Source of the DNA: Acinetobacter sp. | GTDB taxonomy: Bacteria; Pseudomonadota; Gammaproteobacteria; Pseudomonadales; Moraxellaceae | Length of the DNA: 45,799 nt | Assembly (NCBI GenBank): GCA_030152275.1 | Contig: JASLHF010000124.1 | Location: 1-45,799, forward strand | Direction of reading: 5' to 3' | The notes under the pieces: generated by a model | Told to the model about the DNA's origin: nothing | The model's database searches: none | The model's input: only the letters and a program-made list of their open reading frames with translations | Program-made: the position numbers and the translations under genes | Shown here: positions 15,930 through 26,200 of the stretch, in pieces | How positions within the stretch are numbered: the first letter of the stretch is position 1 | Layout: every line of letters starts with the position of its first letter

Positions 15930-16160
15930 TCAATGAAATATTGCCAGTTTATTACTTAAAAATATCATCATATTTAAACCACATAAAATAGATATAAATA
16001 AATATAGATTCATCCCCAATTGAAACCTAACAATTGAATAACATATCAATATCCACCCTACTTGAAGCAATGAGATGCTAATATATTTATCAAAAGTAAA
16101 ATTTTGCCATATTAATATAGATATAGTTACTATAATTAATATAATACTATTTCTAAGCAT
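15930..16160 (-). CDS. Membrane immunity protein candidate of cassette C2
   Basis: 76 residues. Its ATG (16160) lies inside the last codons of the C2 toxin (ATGCTTAG), so the two are translationally coupled. Three hydrophobic segments follow: IILIIVTISILIW, ISISLLQVGWILICYSIV and LYLFISILCGLNMMIFL, ending SNKLAIFH. It is unrelated in sequence to the C1 and C5 immunity candidates but similar in size and topology. The tight overlap with a membrane-active toxin argues strongly for a cognate immunity role, which remains inference. Confidence 0.65.
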   Translation of the reverse strand: MLRNSIILIIVTISILIWQNFTFDKYISISLLQVGWILICYSIVRFQLGMNLYLFISILCGLNMMIFLSNKLAIFH

Positions 16161-16605
16161 AACACACCGAGAATAATGTATGTCTTCTATCTACCTGAGA
16201 CAAAGTAAGCCCTGTAATAAACCCTGACAATAAACTAGCTAATGCAGCAGTTCCTAATGCAGCAGTTCCTAATGCAACACCTGACAATCCTAATACAACC
16301 CCCATTCCATTTTGTAGAATATCTTTACATAAATCGGGATTATCATAAATCTGAGCTATCATCGCCGAAATTAAAAGAGCCATTACAACAGCTATCAAAA
16401 TAAACAATGCAAAACTAATAACATTAAAAATAGCAGCTGTTACGAGTATCATACCCACTAAACCAACTGCACCCAATAAAGCTGTAGTTCCTGTATCTAT
16501 TACTGCTCCTCCATTCAATCCGCCACTGATCATATAAGCACCACTACCGCTATTCGGGTCAGTAATAATATAACCGCTTCCATTATATAACCGCTTCCAT
16601 TCCAA
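16153..16605 (-). CDS. Orphan toxin C-terminal domain of cassette C2
   Basis: The frame contains NGSGYIITDPNSGSGAYMIS, GGLNGG and then a unique tip: GAVGLVGMILVTAAIF, ISFALFILIAVVMALLISAM, a Cys (NPDLCKDIL), the repeat LGTAALGTAALAS and an end HTLFSVCYA. The TTG-initiated first seven codons are an artefact of a 17-bp tandem duplication (16568-16601). Upstream, 16606-16680 encodes in another frame NNSQVIFNAVAAGKIVTTSE and SINFNGW, which matches the pre-boundary region of the 1073-aa protein. From the boundary onward the cassette is intact and coupled to its immunity gene. It is probably a silent donor of a hydrophobic, membrane-targeting toxin domain. Confidence 0.65.
   Translation of the reverse strand: MEWKRLYNGSGYIITDPNSGSGAYMISGGLNGGAVIDTGTTALLGAVGLVGMILVTAAIFNVISFALFILIAVVMALLISAMIAQIYDNPDLCKDILQNGMGVVLGLSGVALGTAALGTAALASLLSGFITGLTLSQVDRRHTLFSVCYA
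16241..16270. repeat. 15-bp tandem duplication inside toxin C2
   Basis: AATGCAGCAGTTCCT occurs twice in tandem (16241-16255, 16256-16270). It keeps the frame and gives LGTAALGTAAL in the toxin. Likely replication slippage. Confidence 0.85.
16568..16601. repeat. 17-bp tandem duplication breaking the frame at the C2 boundary motif
   Basis: ATATAACCGCTTCCATT occurs twice in tandem (16568-16584, 16585-16601). On the minus strand it duplicates the codons for NGSGY. Because 17 is not a multiple of 3, it separates the pre-boundary frame (NFNGW) from the toxin frame (GSGYIITDP). Removing one copy restores an uninterrupted reading frame. Confidence 0.9.
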
Positions 16606-16680
16606 CCATTAAAATTAATACTTTTTTCACTAGTGGTTACAATTTTACCTGCAGCCACTGCATTAAATATGACCTGACTA

Positions 16681-16830
16681 TTATTTTTTAAAAAAATTTG
16701 AAATTATTAAAATAATATCTAAAACTAAAACTAAAACCGCTATATAGAAAAATAAAATATTTCCACTAATACCCCACAAAATTATAGAAAAAAGAGTAAT
16801 TCCTCTTAAAAAATATTCTGTAAATTTCAT
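16681..16830 (-). CDS. 49-aa membrane protein, putative immunity to the intact toxin (C1)
   Basis: The gene begins 54 bases after the stop of the 1073-aa toxin gene, with start context AATGGTGATCATATG. The product begins MKFTEYFLRGITLFSIILWG, then ISGNILFFYIAVLVLVLDII, and ends LIISNFFKK: two membrane helices joined by a very short turn, with a basic tail. Position directly after the intact toxin tip and the array-wide pattern make it the best candidate for the cognate immunity protein. The following cassette fragment begins immediately at its stop codon. An 11-bp hairpin lies between toxin and immunity start and might control its translation. No family recognised; missed easily because of its size. 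Confidence 0.6.
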   Translation of the reverse strand: MKFTEYFLRGITLFSIILWGISGNILFFYIAVLVLVLDIILIISNFFKK

Positions 16831-16842
16831 ATGATCACCATT

Positions 16843-16873
16843 TCTCAGAGTGTCTAATTAAAACACTCTGAGA
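16843..16873 (-). promoter_or_regulatory. Hairpin between intact toxin and immunity gene
   Basis: TCTCAGAGTGT (16843-16853) and ACACTCTGAGA (16863-16873) form a perfect 11-bp stem with a 9-base loop. In the minus-strand RNA the stem can extend through ATATGA/TCATAT with the ribosome site AATGGTGA bulged out, so the start codon of the immunity gene would be part of the outer stem. There is no T-run, so it is not a standard terminator. It may protect the toxin mRNA end or tune immunity translation. Confidence 0.6.
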
Positions 16874-16884
16874 TCATATTTAAG

Positions 16885-19800
16885 TTATATTTTCTTTATA
16901 CAAGCTGGCAATGTGTCATTAGGAATTGTTGCAGACATAGTTACCCCTATAACAGCCGCCATTTTTTCCACTAATTTTTGAAACATGACTCCATATTTAC
17001 CTCCTGTTTTATTCGGAGCAGGTAACAACAAACTAGCTATAGCTTGTGATAGACCAAAAGATTGCCAAAAGCATGACTCTTGCTCATCATTAAACACACT
17101 TAAATTGTATAAAATAACGGCAGTCAATATTATAATGCCTATAAAAAAAGCTAAAAGCGCCAATACCATACCTGCAGATATAAATATAGGAATAACCATT
17201 CCAAAAATAGCAGCGGCTGCAATTCCAGCGAAAGCGCCTGATAACAAAGGCAACAAAGCACCTCCATTTAATCCACCACTAATCATATATGCTCCACTTC
17301 CATTATTCTGGTCAGTAATAATATAACCGCTTCCACTCCACCCATTAAAATTTACTTGGGTTTGGCTCGTAGTAACGATCTTACCTGAAGCTACAGCATT
17401 ACGAATATCATTAATGACCTGGCTATTATGATTAAGCTGTGGAAGAACAGTATTAATATTTGATTTATCTATTTGGTAAATTTTTTGTCCTTGCTCATTG
17501 GCTAATTTCAAAATTTTAGTTGCACTAACTCCATCTACATTCTTTTGCAAACCACCAGTATTATTAAAAAATTGCTCAGGCACCTTATTTTCATTAAAAC
17601 TTTGACGCAACCCCTGTTCTTGAACAAAATCCATTAAATTACTTTTATCGTTATTTATATCAACAATGTTTGATCCAATACGATCAATATCCATTACCAT
17701 ACCCGAGAAATTAACTGTTCTTAAAACACCCCAGCTATATACTCCTTGAAGACTTGTTGAAAATGTACCAAAACTCATGAATGGATTATTAATTACTCCG
17801 GATTTTAAACCATGGATACTATTTTGGATATCATTAATATTATAGTAAGTTTGTACCACTGCTTGAAGCATTGCTCCCGTAACATCATGGCCTGTTAATG
17901 TTTTAATTTGGGCTTCATCATTACTTTGTATTTTGCTTCTTGTTGTTTCTATTTTGGTTTTAAGTCGTTGTATTTGCGGCTTACCAATTCCCTGCATATC
18001 ATAGCCAATCGCATGATATTCCCCCGCATTAAACTGCTTATTTGGTAAACTCCAATTATTATTTGGACTCATAAAACCCATCTGTGCCTGAATCTCTGTA
18101 CCTAAGTTATAACTTGGTAAAGTCTTCAGTACCTGACCATCAAGGGTAATTTCTCCTGTCATTTTAATTGAGCTTGGTAAACTTTTTGGCATTTTAGCAG
18201 GGTCAATGTTGCCACTAGCATCAGGTTTAGGCAATGCATTTACAATGGCTTGTGCATCAGCATCACTGCTTGGACGGAATGAGAGTGCTAAAGACTTCCC
18301 TTGAAGCTGTGTACTTGGAATTTTAAACTGTACTGCATAGCTTCCCATCATGGATGCATATGGGTCTGCTGCATCATAGACATTCAAATGGAAATAATGG
18401 CGCATAGTATCAGGCAAAGTGTGATAGTCACGTACCACAGCAACCACTTCATATGGCAATACTGGACTTAGCATCTTACTTTTATAAGTTTTGATCGTCG
18501 TTTTACCCAGTACATCGCCCACTGTAGCATTCGGATGTTTTTGCTTTAAATATGCTTCAACTTTATCCTGATAGGATTTAGTGGCTGCTTCAATATTAGC
18601 ATTATTCAAGTTTTGTACACTGCCATTCGCTTCATCTACTATAGCCCCTTGCTGCGCTTTCTTTAAAAAATCATCCGCATCAAATGGGACTGCTTTGGCT
18701 AAATCAATCCCCTGTGTACGTTCATAACGCTTATAACTCGCATCTAGAGGCACCCAGCTGTCTTCAATATTTGGATTATTTTGACCACTGGTTTGAACTG
18801 CTCCTTTACTTGGGATAAAGTCCATTTTTGCTTCAACCCAAATATGCTCCATGCGTAGATGGCTTTCTTTACCGCCATTCATCATGATTACACTTGGAAC
18901 ACCACCTTGACCAATTAAGTTACCAGCAGCACTCAGGTTATTTACACCACCCACCCAGTCTTTCGCAACTTCAGCAGGAACATCAATGGTTCCAGACACA
19001 TAACGTGCAGGAATGCCTGAAGCACGCAGCAACGCGATTAATAAACTGCTGGTATCAGTCGCATTACCGCGTTTAGTTTCTAGCGTATAAGCTGAGCCTT
19101 GGATCGAACCATAGGTCGGCACAAATTCAATATTGTCATATACCCATTTATAAATTTTTGCTGGATTATGATCTAACTGCTTTGCCAGATCTTTAATTTC
19201 TTGAGTAATCTGCACATCTTCATTGGCTTTTAAGTCTTCAGCTTGCGTCGCGACCGGAAGCGAAGCAAGTACTGGCCATTTGTTTTGATCAGACAGGGTC
19301 ATTCCATTAAATGCAATTTTCTGCCACTGTCCGACACTTGTTGTTGTGAATACTGTGGGCGTCGCTTGCTTCCATAGCTCATCTGGACTTAATCCGCTAA
19401 TGTCCTGATGTGATTTATAAACAGGATTAATTTTTAATTTTTCATTGGATTTCACTTGATAGTGTTCAAGTGAAGCTGCAATCTTTTTAAAATCCTGTGC
19501 TGTCACTGGCGCCGGAACTTTGCTATCTGGCCGCCCCCAAGGTAACTCTTTAAAATCACGCTGGATTTTTTTAGGCTCCCATTGAGCCATTTGCTGGCTA
19601 ATTTTACTCAATGCAGCATTGCGCGCCGTATCATCTTTTGCTTCAGCAAGCTGAGTAAAGAGGCCTTCCATAATCGCTTGCCGCTGTTCAATGAGTTTTG
19701 CAGTCTGTTCCTGACGCTCTGCAATAGTTTTATCCTTGAAGAGCTTAGCTTCTGCACGCAGATCTAATACGGCTTTCGCTGTTTCTGATGCAATATTATT

Positions 19801-20106
19801 TCTTAACTCTAAAACCTGCTGAGCAGTTTTAGTCTGCAAGGCCTGCTTTTGCTTATTCAGCTCTTGAATCTTTGAGGCGCTCAATTTGGCCGCAGGTGTG
19901 AAATCTTTCAAACGCATTTGCATTTGTTTCACCAGTTCTTGTAAACGTTCAAGATCTGATTGGCTTACAGAACCTTCAGTTCCCGGCTTCGCACGGCCAA
20001 AAGCCTCTTGCTCTACGGCTGCCATGGCCGGCATAGCCAGCACCCCAGCATGACAAAATACGATTGCCCCCGCTATATAGCGCTTTAAATTATTATTAAA
20101 TTTCAT
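16885..20106 (-). CDS. Polymorphic toxin: secreted coiled-coil / transglutaminase-fold protein with hydrophobic C-terminal toxin domain
   Basis: 1073 residues. Signal peptide 1-30 (ending AMPAMAA). Long coiled coil about 50-175. Transglutaminase-like fold about 300-460: the His (RMEHIWVEA, H421) and Asp (SWVPLDASY, D455) are present, but the catalytic Cys position is Ala (KRGNATDTSSLL, A349), so enzyme activity is unlikely. A beta-rich region spans about 460-760. A pre-boundary module (ANEQGQKIYQIDKSNINTVL) leads to the boundary GSGAYMISGGLNGG, ending at residue 949. The last 124 residues are a distinct hydrophobic tip: LLSGAFAGIAAAAIFGMVIP, MVLALLAFFIGIIILTAVIL, one Cys (C63 of the tip) and a terminal PACIKKI. 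Alternative tips with the same boundary lie downstream (C2-C5). Start ATG has a GGTGA ribosome site. The pre-boundary plus motif also occurs in known transglutaminase/RHS toxins (recalled family knowledge). Target and export route are inferred. Confidence 0.8.
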   Translation of the reverse strand: MKFNNNLKRYIAGAIVFCHAGVLAMPAMAAVEQEAFGRAKPGTEGSVSQSDLERLQELVKQMQMRLKDFTPAAKLSASKIQELNKQKQALQTKTAQQVLELRNNIASETAKAVLDLRAEAKLFKDKTIAERQEQTAKLIEQRQAIMEGLFTQLAEAKDDTARNAALSKISQQMAQWEPKKIQRDFKELPWGRPDSKVPAPVTAQDFKKIAASLEHYQVKSNEKLKINPVYKSHQDISGLSPDELWKQATPTVFTTTSVGQWQKIAFNGMTLSDQNKWPVLASLPVATQAEDLKANEDVQITQEIKDLAKQLDHNPAKIYKWVYDNIEFVPTYGSIQGSAYTLETKRGNATDTSSLLIALLRASGIPARYVSGTIDVPAEVAKDWVGGVNNLSAAGNLIGQGGVPSVIMMNGGKESHLRMEHIWVEAKMDFIPSKGAVQTSGQNNPNIEDSWVPLDASYKRYERTQGIDLAKAVPFDADDFLKKAQQGAIVDEANGSVQNLNNANIEAATKSYQDKVEAYLKQKHPNATVGDVLGKTTIKTYKSKMLSPVLPYEVVAVVRDYHTLPDTMRHYFHLNVYDAADPYASMMGSYAVQFKIPSTQLQGKSLALSFRPSSDADAQAIVNALPKPDASGNIDPAKMPKSLPSSIKMTGEITLDGQVLKTLPSYNLGTEIQAQMGFMSPNNNWSLPNKQFNAGEYHAIGYDMQGIGKPQIQRLKTKIETTRSKIQSNDEAQIKTLTGHDVTGAMLQAVVQTYYNINDIQNSIHGLKSGVINNPFMSFGTFSTSLQGVYSWGVLRTVNFSGMVMDIDRIGSNIVDINNDKSNLMDFVQEQGLRQSFNENKVPEQFFNNTGGLQKNVDGVSATKILKLANEQGQKIYQIDKSNINTVLPQLNHNSQVINDIRNAVASGKIVTTSQTQVNFNGWSGSGYIITDQNNGSGAYMISGGLNGGALLPLLSGAFAGIAAAAIFGMVIPIFISAGMVLALLAFFIGIIILTAVILYNLSVFNDEQESCFWQSFGLSQAIASLLLPAPNKTGGKYGVMFQKLVEKMAAVIGVTMSATIPNDTLPACIKKI

Positions 20107-20154
20107 TATTTCACCAGTTTTATTTTAAATTTATCTTGATTTAATACATCTCAT

Positions 20155-20186
20155 TTATGGGGAATTTCTGGTGAAACTCCCCATAA
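20155..20186 (-). promoter_or_regulatory. Intercistronic hairpin between the 2211-aa and 1073-aa genes
   Basis: TTATGGGGA (20155-20163) pairs with TCCCCATAA (20178-20186), with an inner TTTC/GAAA stem. On the minus strand no T-run follows, so it is more likely an mRNA-stabilising or attenuating element than a full terminator. The two genes read in the same direction and are 94 bases apart. Confidence 0.6.
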
Positions 20187-20200
20187 GAATTATTATTTTC

Positions 20201-23200
20201 TTATGGATTGGCTTGATGCCATTGAATCTGCAAGCTGCGAATCAATTCATCCAGTTCTTTTCTAGCTGGCTTAGCATCAATATATTTCAAACGGTCCATC
20301 ACTCCGCCAGCTTCAGCAAATGACGCAATGGCTAAATCATTCAAACCCAGCCCTTGATTCACTTTCGCAGTACTAATCAATGTCTTGATCGTGACAACCT
20401 CAGCAATATCGGCAAGTCTTGGACTCCATTGGCGCACACGCTGATCCAGTAAACTGATGCGCTCACTTATACCGCGCACCAAGAATCGGTATTCCTTACT
20501 GTCTATTGGTTGAGCACTGGTGTCGGTGCCGCTATATACAGTGACCTTAATCGCGTGTGTCCCCGTTCCATTTGGCAATGCAATTGGCAAGTGCAGATTT
20601 TGGCTTTCAGATTGAACCAGACTGGTCACGACTTTAACTTGGCTGTTTGTAACACTTCCTTGTCCAAGCCATTTTGCATTTGCAGGCAGCTGTACTAAAA
20701 CCGTAGCTTGGGTATTCGCATTTGCATTCAGCTTAACGCTCAAATGAACAGGCTCTTGAGGTGCATAACTCATTCGTTTAGCAGCATCGACCTGCTGGAA
20801 AGATAAACTCTGTTTCAGCAGGTTTTTCCAAGCATTTTTCTTATTTGCTGATGATTGACCATCAGTTGCCAAACTGCGCAGCAAGTCAAAAGACAAAGCT
20901 AATGGCTTACCGTCCCCATAATCAGCAGTTACAATTGCCGGATATTTTGAGGCGCTGTTACAGATATAAAATTTAGGGTCAACAATAGATTCAATATTAG
21001 TTACCCAATCTTTATTAAAGCCCAAACAATTACGCCCATCATAAGTTGCAGTGACTTTAGCCCGATCACCCAAATACATTGCTAAAGTATCACCTGTCGG
21101 CTCCAAGACAGGATTAGTACTGTCATAAACTGGCTGATGGGTTTGCATGTCGCGTTTTGACAGCAAGATATGCCCGCGGTAACGGATATCTGTCAAATTC
21201 AATAATTCATAGTTCGTCCAGTCTAAGATACCTTTATCATGCAAAACTGATTCGCCATTAAAGCTGAGCTCTCGCAATTCATCATTGGTTGAAATGGCAA
21301 ATTTTTCAACTGCACCAAGCACCCAATAGTTGTTGTATAAGCCGCTGCGCATGAGTTTTTTAAATTCGATAGGATCGTAAGTAACCTTATAATTTATTCC
21401 AGTTTCTTTTTTAATTTCAGTTAAGTACTGATTTAAAGTATTTCCGCGCTCACTAAAGCATGCATAATTAAATTTGCCAAATGACCAATTCAGTACAGAC
21501 TTATGCCAGCCAGCCTCACAGCTGTAGTACACCAAAAGCTGATTGTTCACTTTCTGGTAATCTGGCAAGCTGACGTCTACAGGCACTTGAGTTAAATTAA
21601 AACTGGCTTGTGCAAGCGGTTTTTCTTCGCCAGCGGCTGTTTTATAGGTTAATGCCGCTGTAATTCGATCGCCATTTAGACCCGCAGTTTTCCAGCTCAA
21701 ACCTTGCTGGTAAATCTGAGCCTGAGCCAATTGTCCAACTGTTGTGCTGAGAGTACTTACGGGTTCAAGATCATCATTTTTAAAGATCCGAATATTCAGC
21801 GGTAAATTGTTCCAAATTTCATTACCTGTGTTTTGAACCTGTAAATTCAGCAAGACATTCTCACCGATTGGTACTTCATTTGGTGTTGCGCTCAATGCCC
21901 CTACTAGGCCTAAACCAGACTGTGCAGCGCTTAATACCGTGAAGTTAGCGGTTCGTGTGTAGCTATTTCCAGCGCTAGACGTAGTCGTAATAACACTGTA
22001 ATTTCCTTTCACTGCATTGGAAAGCTGCAGCTGATAATGGGACTGTTTCAGCGCATTTGCGGCAAGCTGACTATAACTTTCCTGCTTTTCAAATATTTTT
22101 TCATTTTGACTATTAAAGACTTCAGTCAATACCGTGGTTTCATCTCCCAAATCATTGCTGGAAGTGTTTTGCAGCTGCATTTCCAAAGTCACTAGGCCAT
22201 TGCTTGGATATTGCTGTTTGTCTGCAGAAATACGGGTATCTGTTAAACCATTTAGATTTGCAGCGCTAATAACTTTTAAATTATTGACTGCTGAAGCAAT
22301 CGAAACACCATTTTTCAGCAGCTCGGTTTTGACCTGATATTGTCCGCTGTAAACGCCTGTCAATAACCAGTCAGTAATACGCTGATCCTGGAATATTCCT
22401 TTCGTACTGGAATCAAGCTGCACCTCATAGCTTGGAAGCGTCGTAATTAAGTTCCCAAGCTGGTCATAAATACTGTGCCGTACTGTTGCTTTACTTGAAA
22501 AACTGCCCAAGTTTTCAACATGAGCAGAGATTTTAACCGCCTCATTTGCCTGATATTCAACTTTATCTAGGGAAGCATTTAAGCCAAAAGATTCATATCC
22601 GCCGGCAGAAACATTCAAGCGCGCTGTGTTATTGGCCTCAGTATATTCCTGAATTTTGACTGCGCTGCTTGCTCCAGGATCATTGGCGACAATTACAATA
22701 TCTCCAAAATCAATCAAATTATTTGGGTAATCTATCGATAGGTCTTCATACTCACCAGCAGCCAATTGCTTACTTGTTTGGCTCATGCCTATGAGTGTGC
22801 CTTTATTACCCGCTGCCTGCTGTTCAGCCGTTTGTTTATAAAAACTGACAGGCAACCCTTTTAGGATTGTTTTCCCGCCAGCATTTCCAATTCGCACTGT
22901 AAATTTAGTCTGGTGCGCGCCGCTTTTATCTTCAATACGAATATATGAAGCTGTTGGGTCAGCAGCCGCTGTTGCATTCTGATTCAACAAAAGGTTGGCA
23001 CGATAAGTATTGTGGGCTTCCCAGCTGTTAACTTCCTGTTTTGGAACGGTAAGGTCATCATTGATATTGGTGACATGATAGCTGTACTGGTTCCAGATAT
23101 TTCGAGTGTTGGCCCAGTCCTTGTTCTTGCCGGAGATCATGCGTATCCCGTCTGAATTAGAACCTAAAATAATATCTGCATGACCATCAGCATCGGCATC

Positions 23201-26200
23201 TACAACAACGGGATATTCATGTGCAGTCGCTGTTCTATTCGGAAATTTAATGCGTTCAACACCAGTGGCCGCATCATAAACTCGTAAATACTGCTCATCA
23301 AAATGTACTGCTTCTAACTTCCCATCATTATCAAAGTCAAAGACGGTAGATCCCGTTCCACCTGAACCATCACTGATTGGCGTGGACCAAATGACGCTGC
23401 CATCGCCGCGAATGGCCACATAATTGTATGTCCTAGCCAAACCTATATCAGCAATACCGTCACCGTCAAAATCAGCAATAACAGGTGACCCGCCTGAACT
23501 GCTTGGTGCATTAAAAGAGGCGATTTCATTCCCTGTTAATGCATCAAAAATATAAATTGTGCTGCTATAAAGACCTATTACCTGCGGTTTTGAACTTCCT
23601 AACACATCACCAATAGCTAAGAATCTAAGACTAATCTGCGAGCCCGCTTTAGTTTTAAATTTATATAGTAAATTTCCTTTATGATCAGTTGCCCCTTGTA
23701 AACCTATTATTTCTAATTTGCCATCATTATTAATATCTGCAACTGCTTGCGTTTGACCGGATGCCAACCCATCTATAATCAAACCATTTTCATAGTTAAT
23801 AACTTTATTATTAATGAGAATTTCGGGTATTCCATCACCATCAATATCAGCAATATTTGGATGATATGCATCTGATGACCATCCACTAGAAGCTAAAGAG
23901 GCAACTGTAAACTCTTTTTTCACAATGCCCTTATTATCATAAATAGTTAATTTTGAGGAATTTTTTACTATAATTTCAGGAATACCATCTTTATCAACAT
24001 CAGCAATCGCAGCGACTTCTTGTGAGCCCGATCCACTAAAGCTAAATTTTAGCTTTCCGGTTTTACCATCTAGCGCAACATAGTTACCTGAAGTTTTATA
24101 AATAATTGTAGAGATGTCGCCAGAACCAATAATGCCATCACCATTAGTATCTTCTAGTGGCGCTACAGTGGGGCTAGAATCTGTTGACGCGGAATATTTC
24201 CATACTTGCTCTGCCTCCAAAGTTCCTTTTGCTGGTTTAATTTCAGCAGCATCACTGGTCAGTACAATATTATTGGACTCATCCTTTTCTGCGACCTGTT
24301 TAGTACTGTCCACCCAAATACCAATCGGCGCATCTCTAAAGAGGGATTTCCCTTTAATCTGAATATCGACAGCTATCTCTTCTTGAACATCCAATCCTTT
24401 TGGCAGTGCTGTCTTGCCAAAAATAATTTCACCCTCATCAAAGATGCGGTTGTTGTTAGTATCAGCAAAGGCCAAGATCTCAACATCTTGAGTCTTAGTA
24501 AATGCCTTATTCCCCACATTGCCAATAGTCGCTTTTAACGTACCTGCCGTTTCAAGACTTTGCTGATCTGTTGCTAAACCGGACACATCAGTTTTAGTAA
24601 TTTTTAGGTCAGGAAGACTGGTATCAGCAGACAATGGACGTAAGCGAATTTCTCCTAAATCTGCAACTGTGCCTTCAACATACTGCTTATCAAAATATCG
24701 TTTTGTTCCCAAATGCGGCGTAGAAGCGATCTGAATACTAATCAAATCTGTGCTTACATTCTTCGCACTAAATCCACCTGCAGCATCAGTTTTAACACTC
24801 AACAGCTGCTGACCATTATCCTGACGATAAATCGTTGCAACAGCATTTGGAATAGCCTTATTCGTTTGAGAGTCAACGACATAGCCTTTTAGTTCATAGG
24901 ATAATAAATTTAGCTTGAGTTGAACTTTCTGAATTTGATCTTTCGTTAAGGTATAAGTAACAGATGAACCTGTCTGATAACTTGGATGTGAAGCCGTCAA
25001 TCTCCAGCGACCAGTGGTCAATTCTGCTAGCAACAGGTTATTGGCCGCATCATTATCTGTACTAAAACTCTGTTTTTGAATAACTTGACCACTTGCATCC
25101 AGCTTTTCAGCAACAATGGTCGGATGATTAATCAGGTTACCATTCGCGTTAATGACAGTAATTTCAAATTTACCGGTATCTACTGTAGTATTTTGATTAG
25201 GATCATTCGCATCCTTTTGGTAAAGCTGGATCGTACCGATATCCGCAGTCTGCCCCGCAGGCAAATTAATACTCACACCTGGCCCAAAGTAATCATTTTT
25301 ACTGAAGCTTAGGTTAAACGCGCCAGCCTGAATCCCTGTTAGTTTAAAAATACCCTGACTATCTGTTCTCGCAACTTCAGCCCCATTTCTTAAAATAGCT
25401 ACATCTGATAAAGCCTGACCTTGCCCATCTACAATCTTGCCAACAACACTGCCAATATTCTTTTGCTCATCAAGCAGCTGTGGAGAAAATTCAAAAGTAC
25501 TTCCAGCCGTTGCTGTCCCTGTACCTCCGATACCAACATAACCTTTGGCATTAACATTAATACTAAAAGCAGCCGGCTGCTGCAAAATAAGCTGGTAACG
25601 GCCTTCATTATTTGTCGTTGCAGTTAATACTGTTGCTCCACTGACTAACTTAATCTCAGCCCCTGGAATGGCTAAACCAGTATTTTTATCACTAATACGG
25701 CCTTGTACTATAGCTGTAGTTGCATTTATCTGTCGGGTCAGCTCAATTTGCCCCAGATTGAGATTTTCACCTTGACGCAAAGAAACTTGAAAAATCAAAC
25801 TACCAAAACCTTCTTTAGAAATGGTAAAGCGATAATCTCCCGCTTTGACATCTGTAAATACCGCTGCGCCGCTGATATCAGTCTGAGCGGTTAAAGCAGA
25901 TGCACTTTCTAATGAGCTGGTCACCGTTGCGCTTGAAATATTCGCTTTCGTTTCTGCATCAATCACATTAAAACTAATCCCAGAACTTATAGGGTTCACA
26001 GCTGGAGTAGACTGGGTTTTTAATGAACGCAGCACAATTGCCGTGCTATAAGCATCTTGAGCCCAGCTGCCATCGCTATTTTGCTGATTCAGTACTGCAG
26101 CTTTAAATCCCTCACGAGCAGGATGATTTTCATTTCGGAATGGATGCAGGGCCTCATTTAATAAAGCATCTATGAACAGCTGGTCTTGATGATCCACCCA

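Noticed and set aside
12600..16900. Treating the region as a temperate prophage or integron cassette array
   Set aside because: No integrase, attachment-site pair or phage structural genes are seen, and the shared element is the protein boundary motif rather than an attC-like site.
16985..17326. A 113-codon plus-strand frame across the toxin tip
   Set aside because: Antisense shadow of the hydrophobic C-terminal domain and boundary motif of the 1073-aa gene.
20155..20186. Hairpin considered as a terminator separating the 2211-aa and 1073-aa genes
   Set aside because: No T-run follows on the minus strand; kept as a possible attenuating or stabilising structure only.
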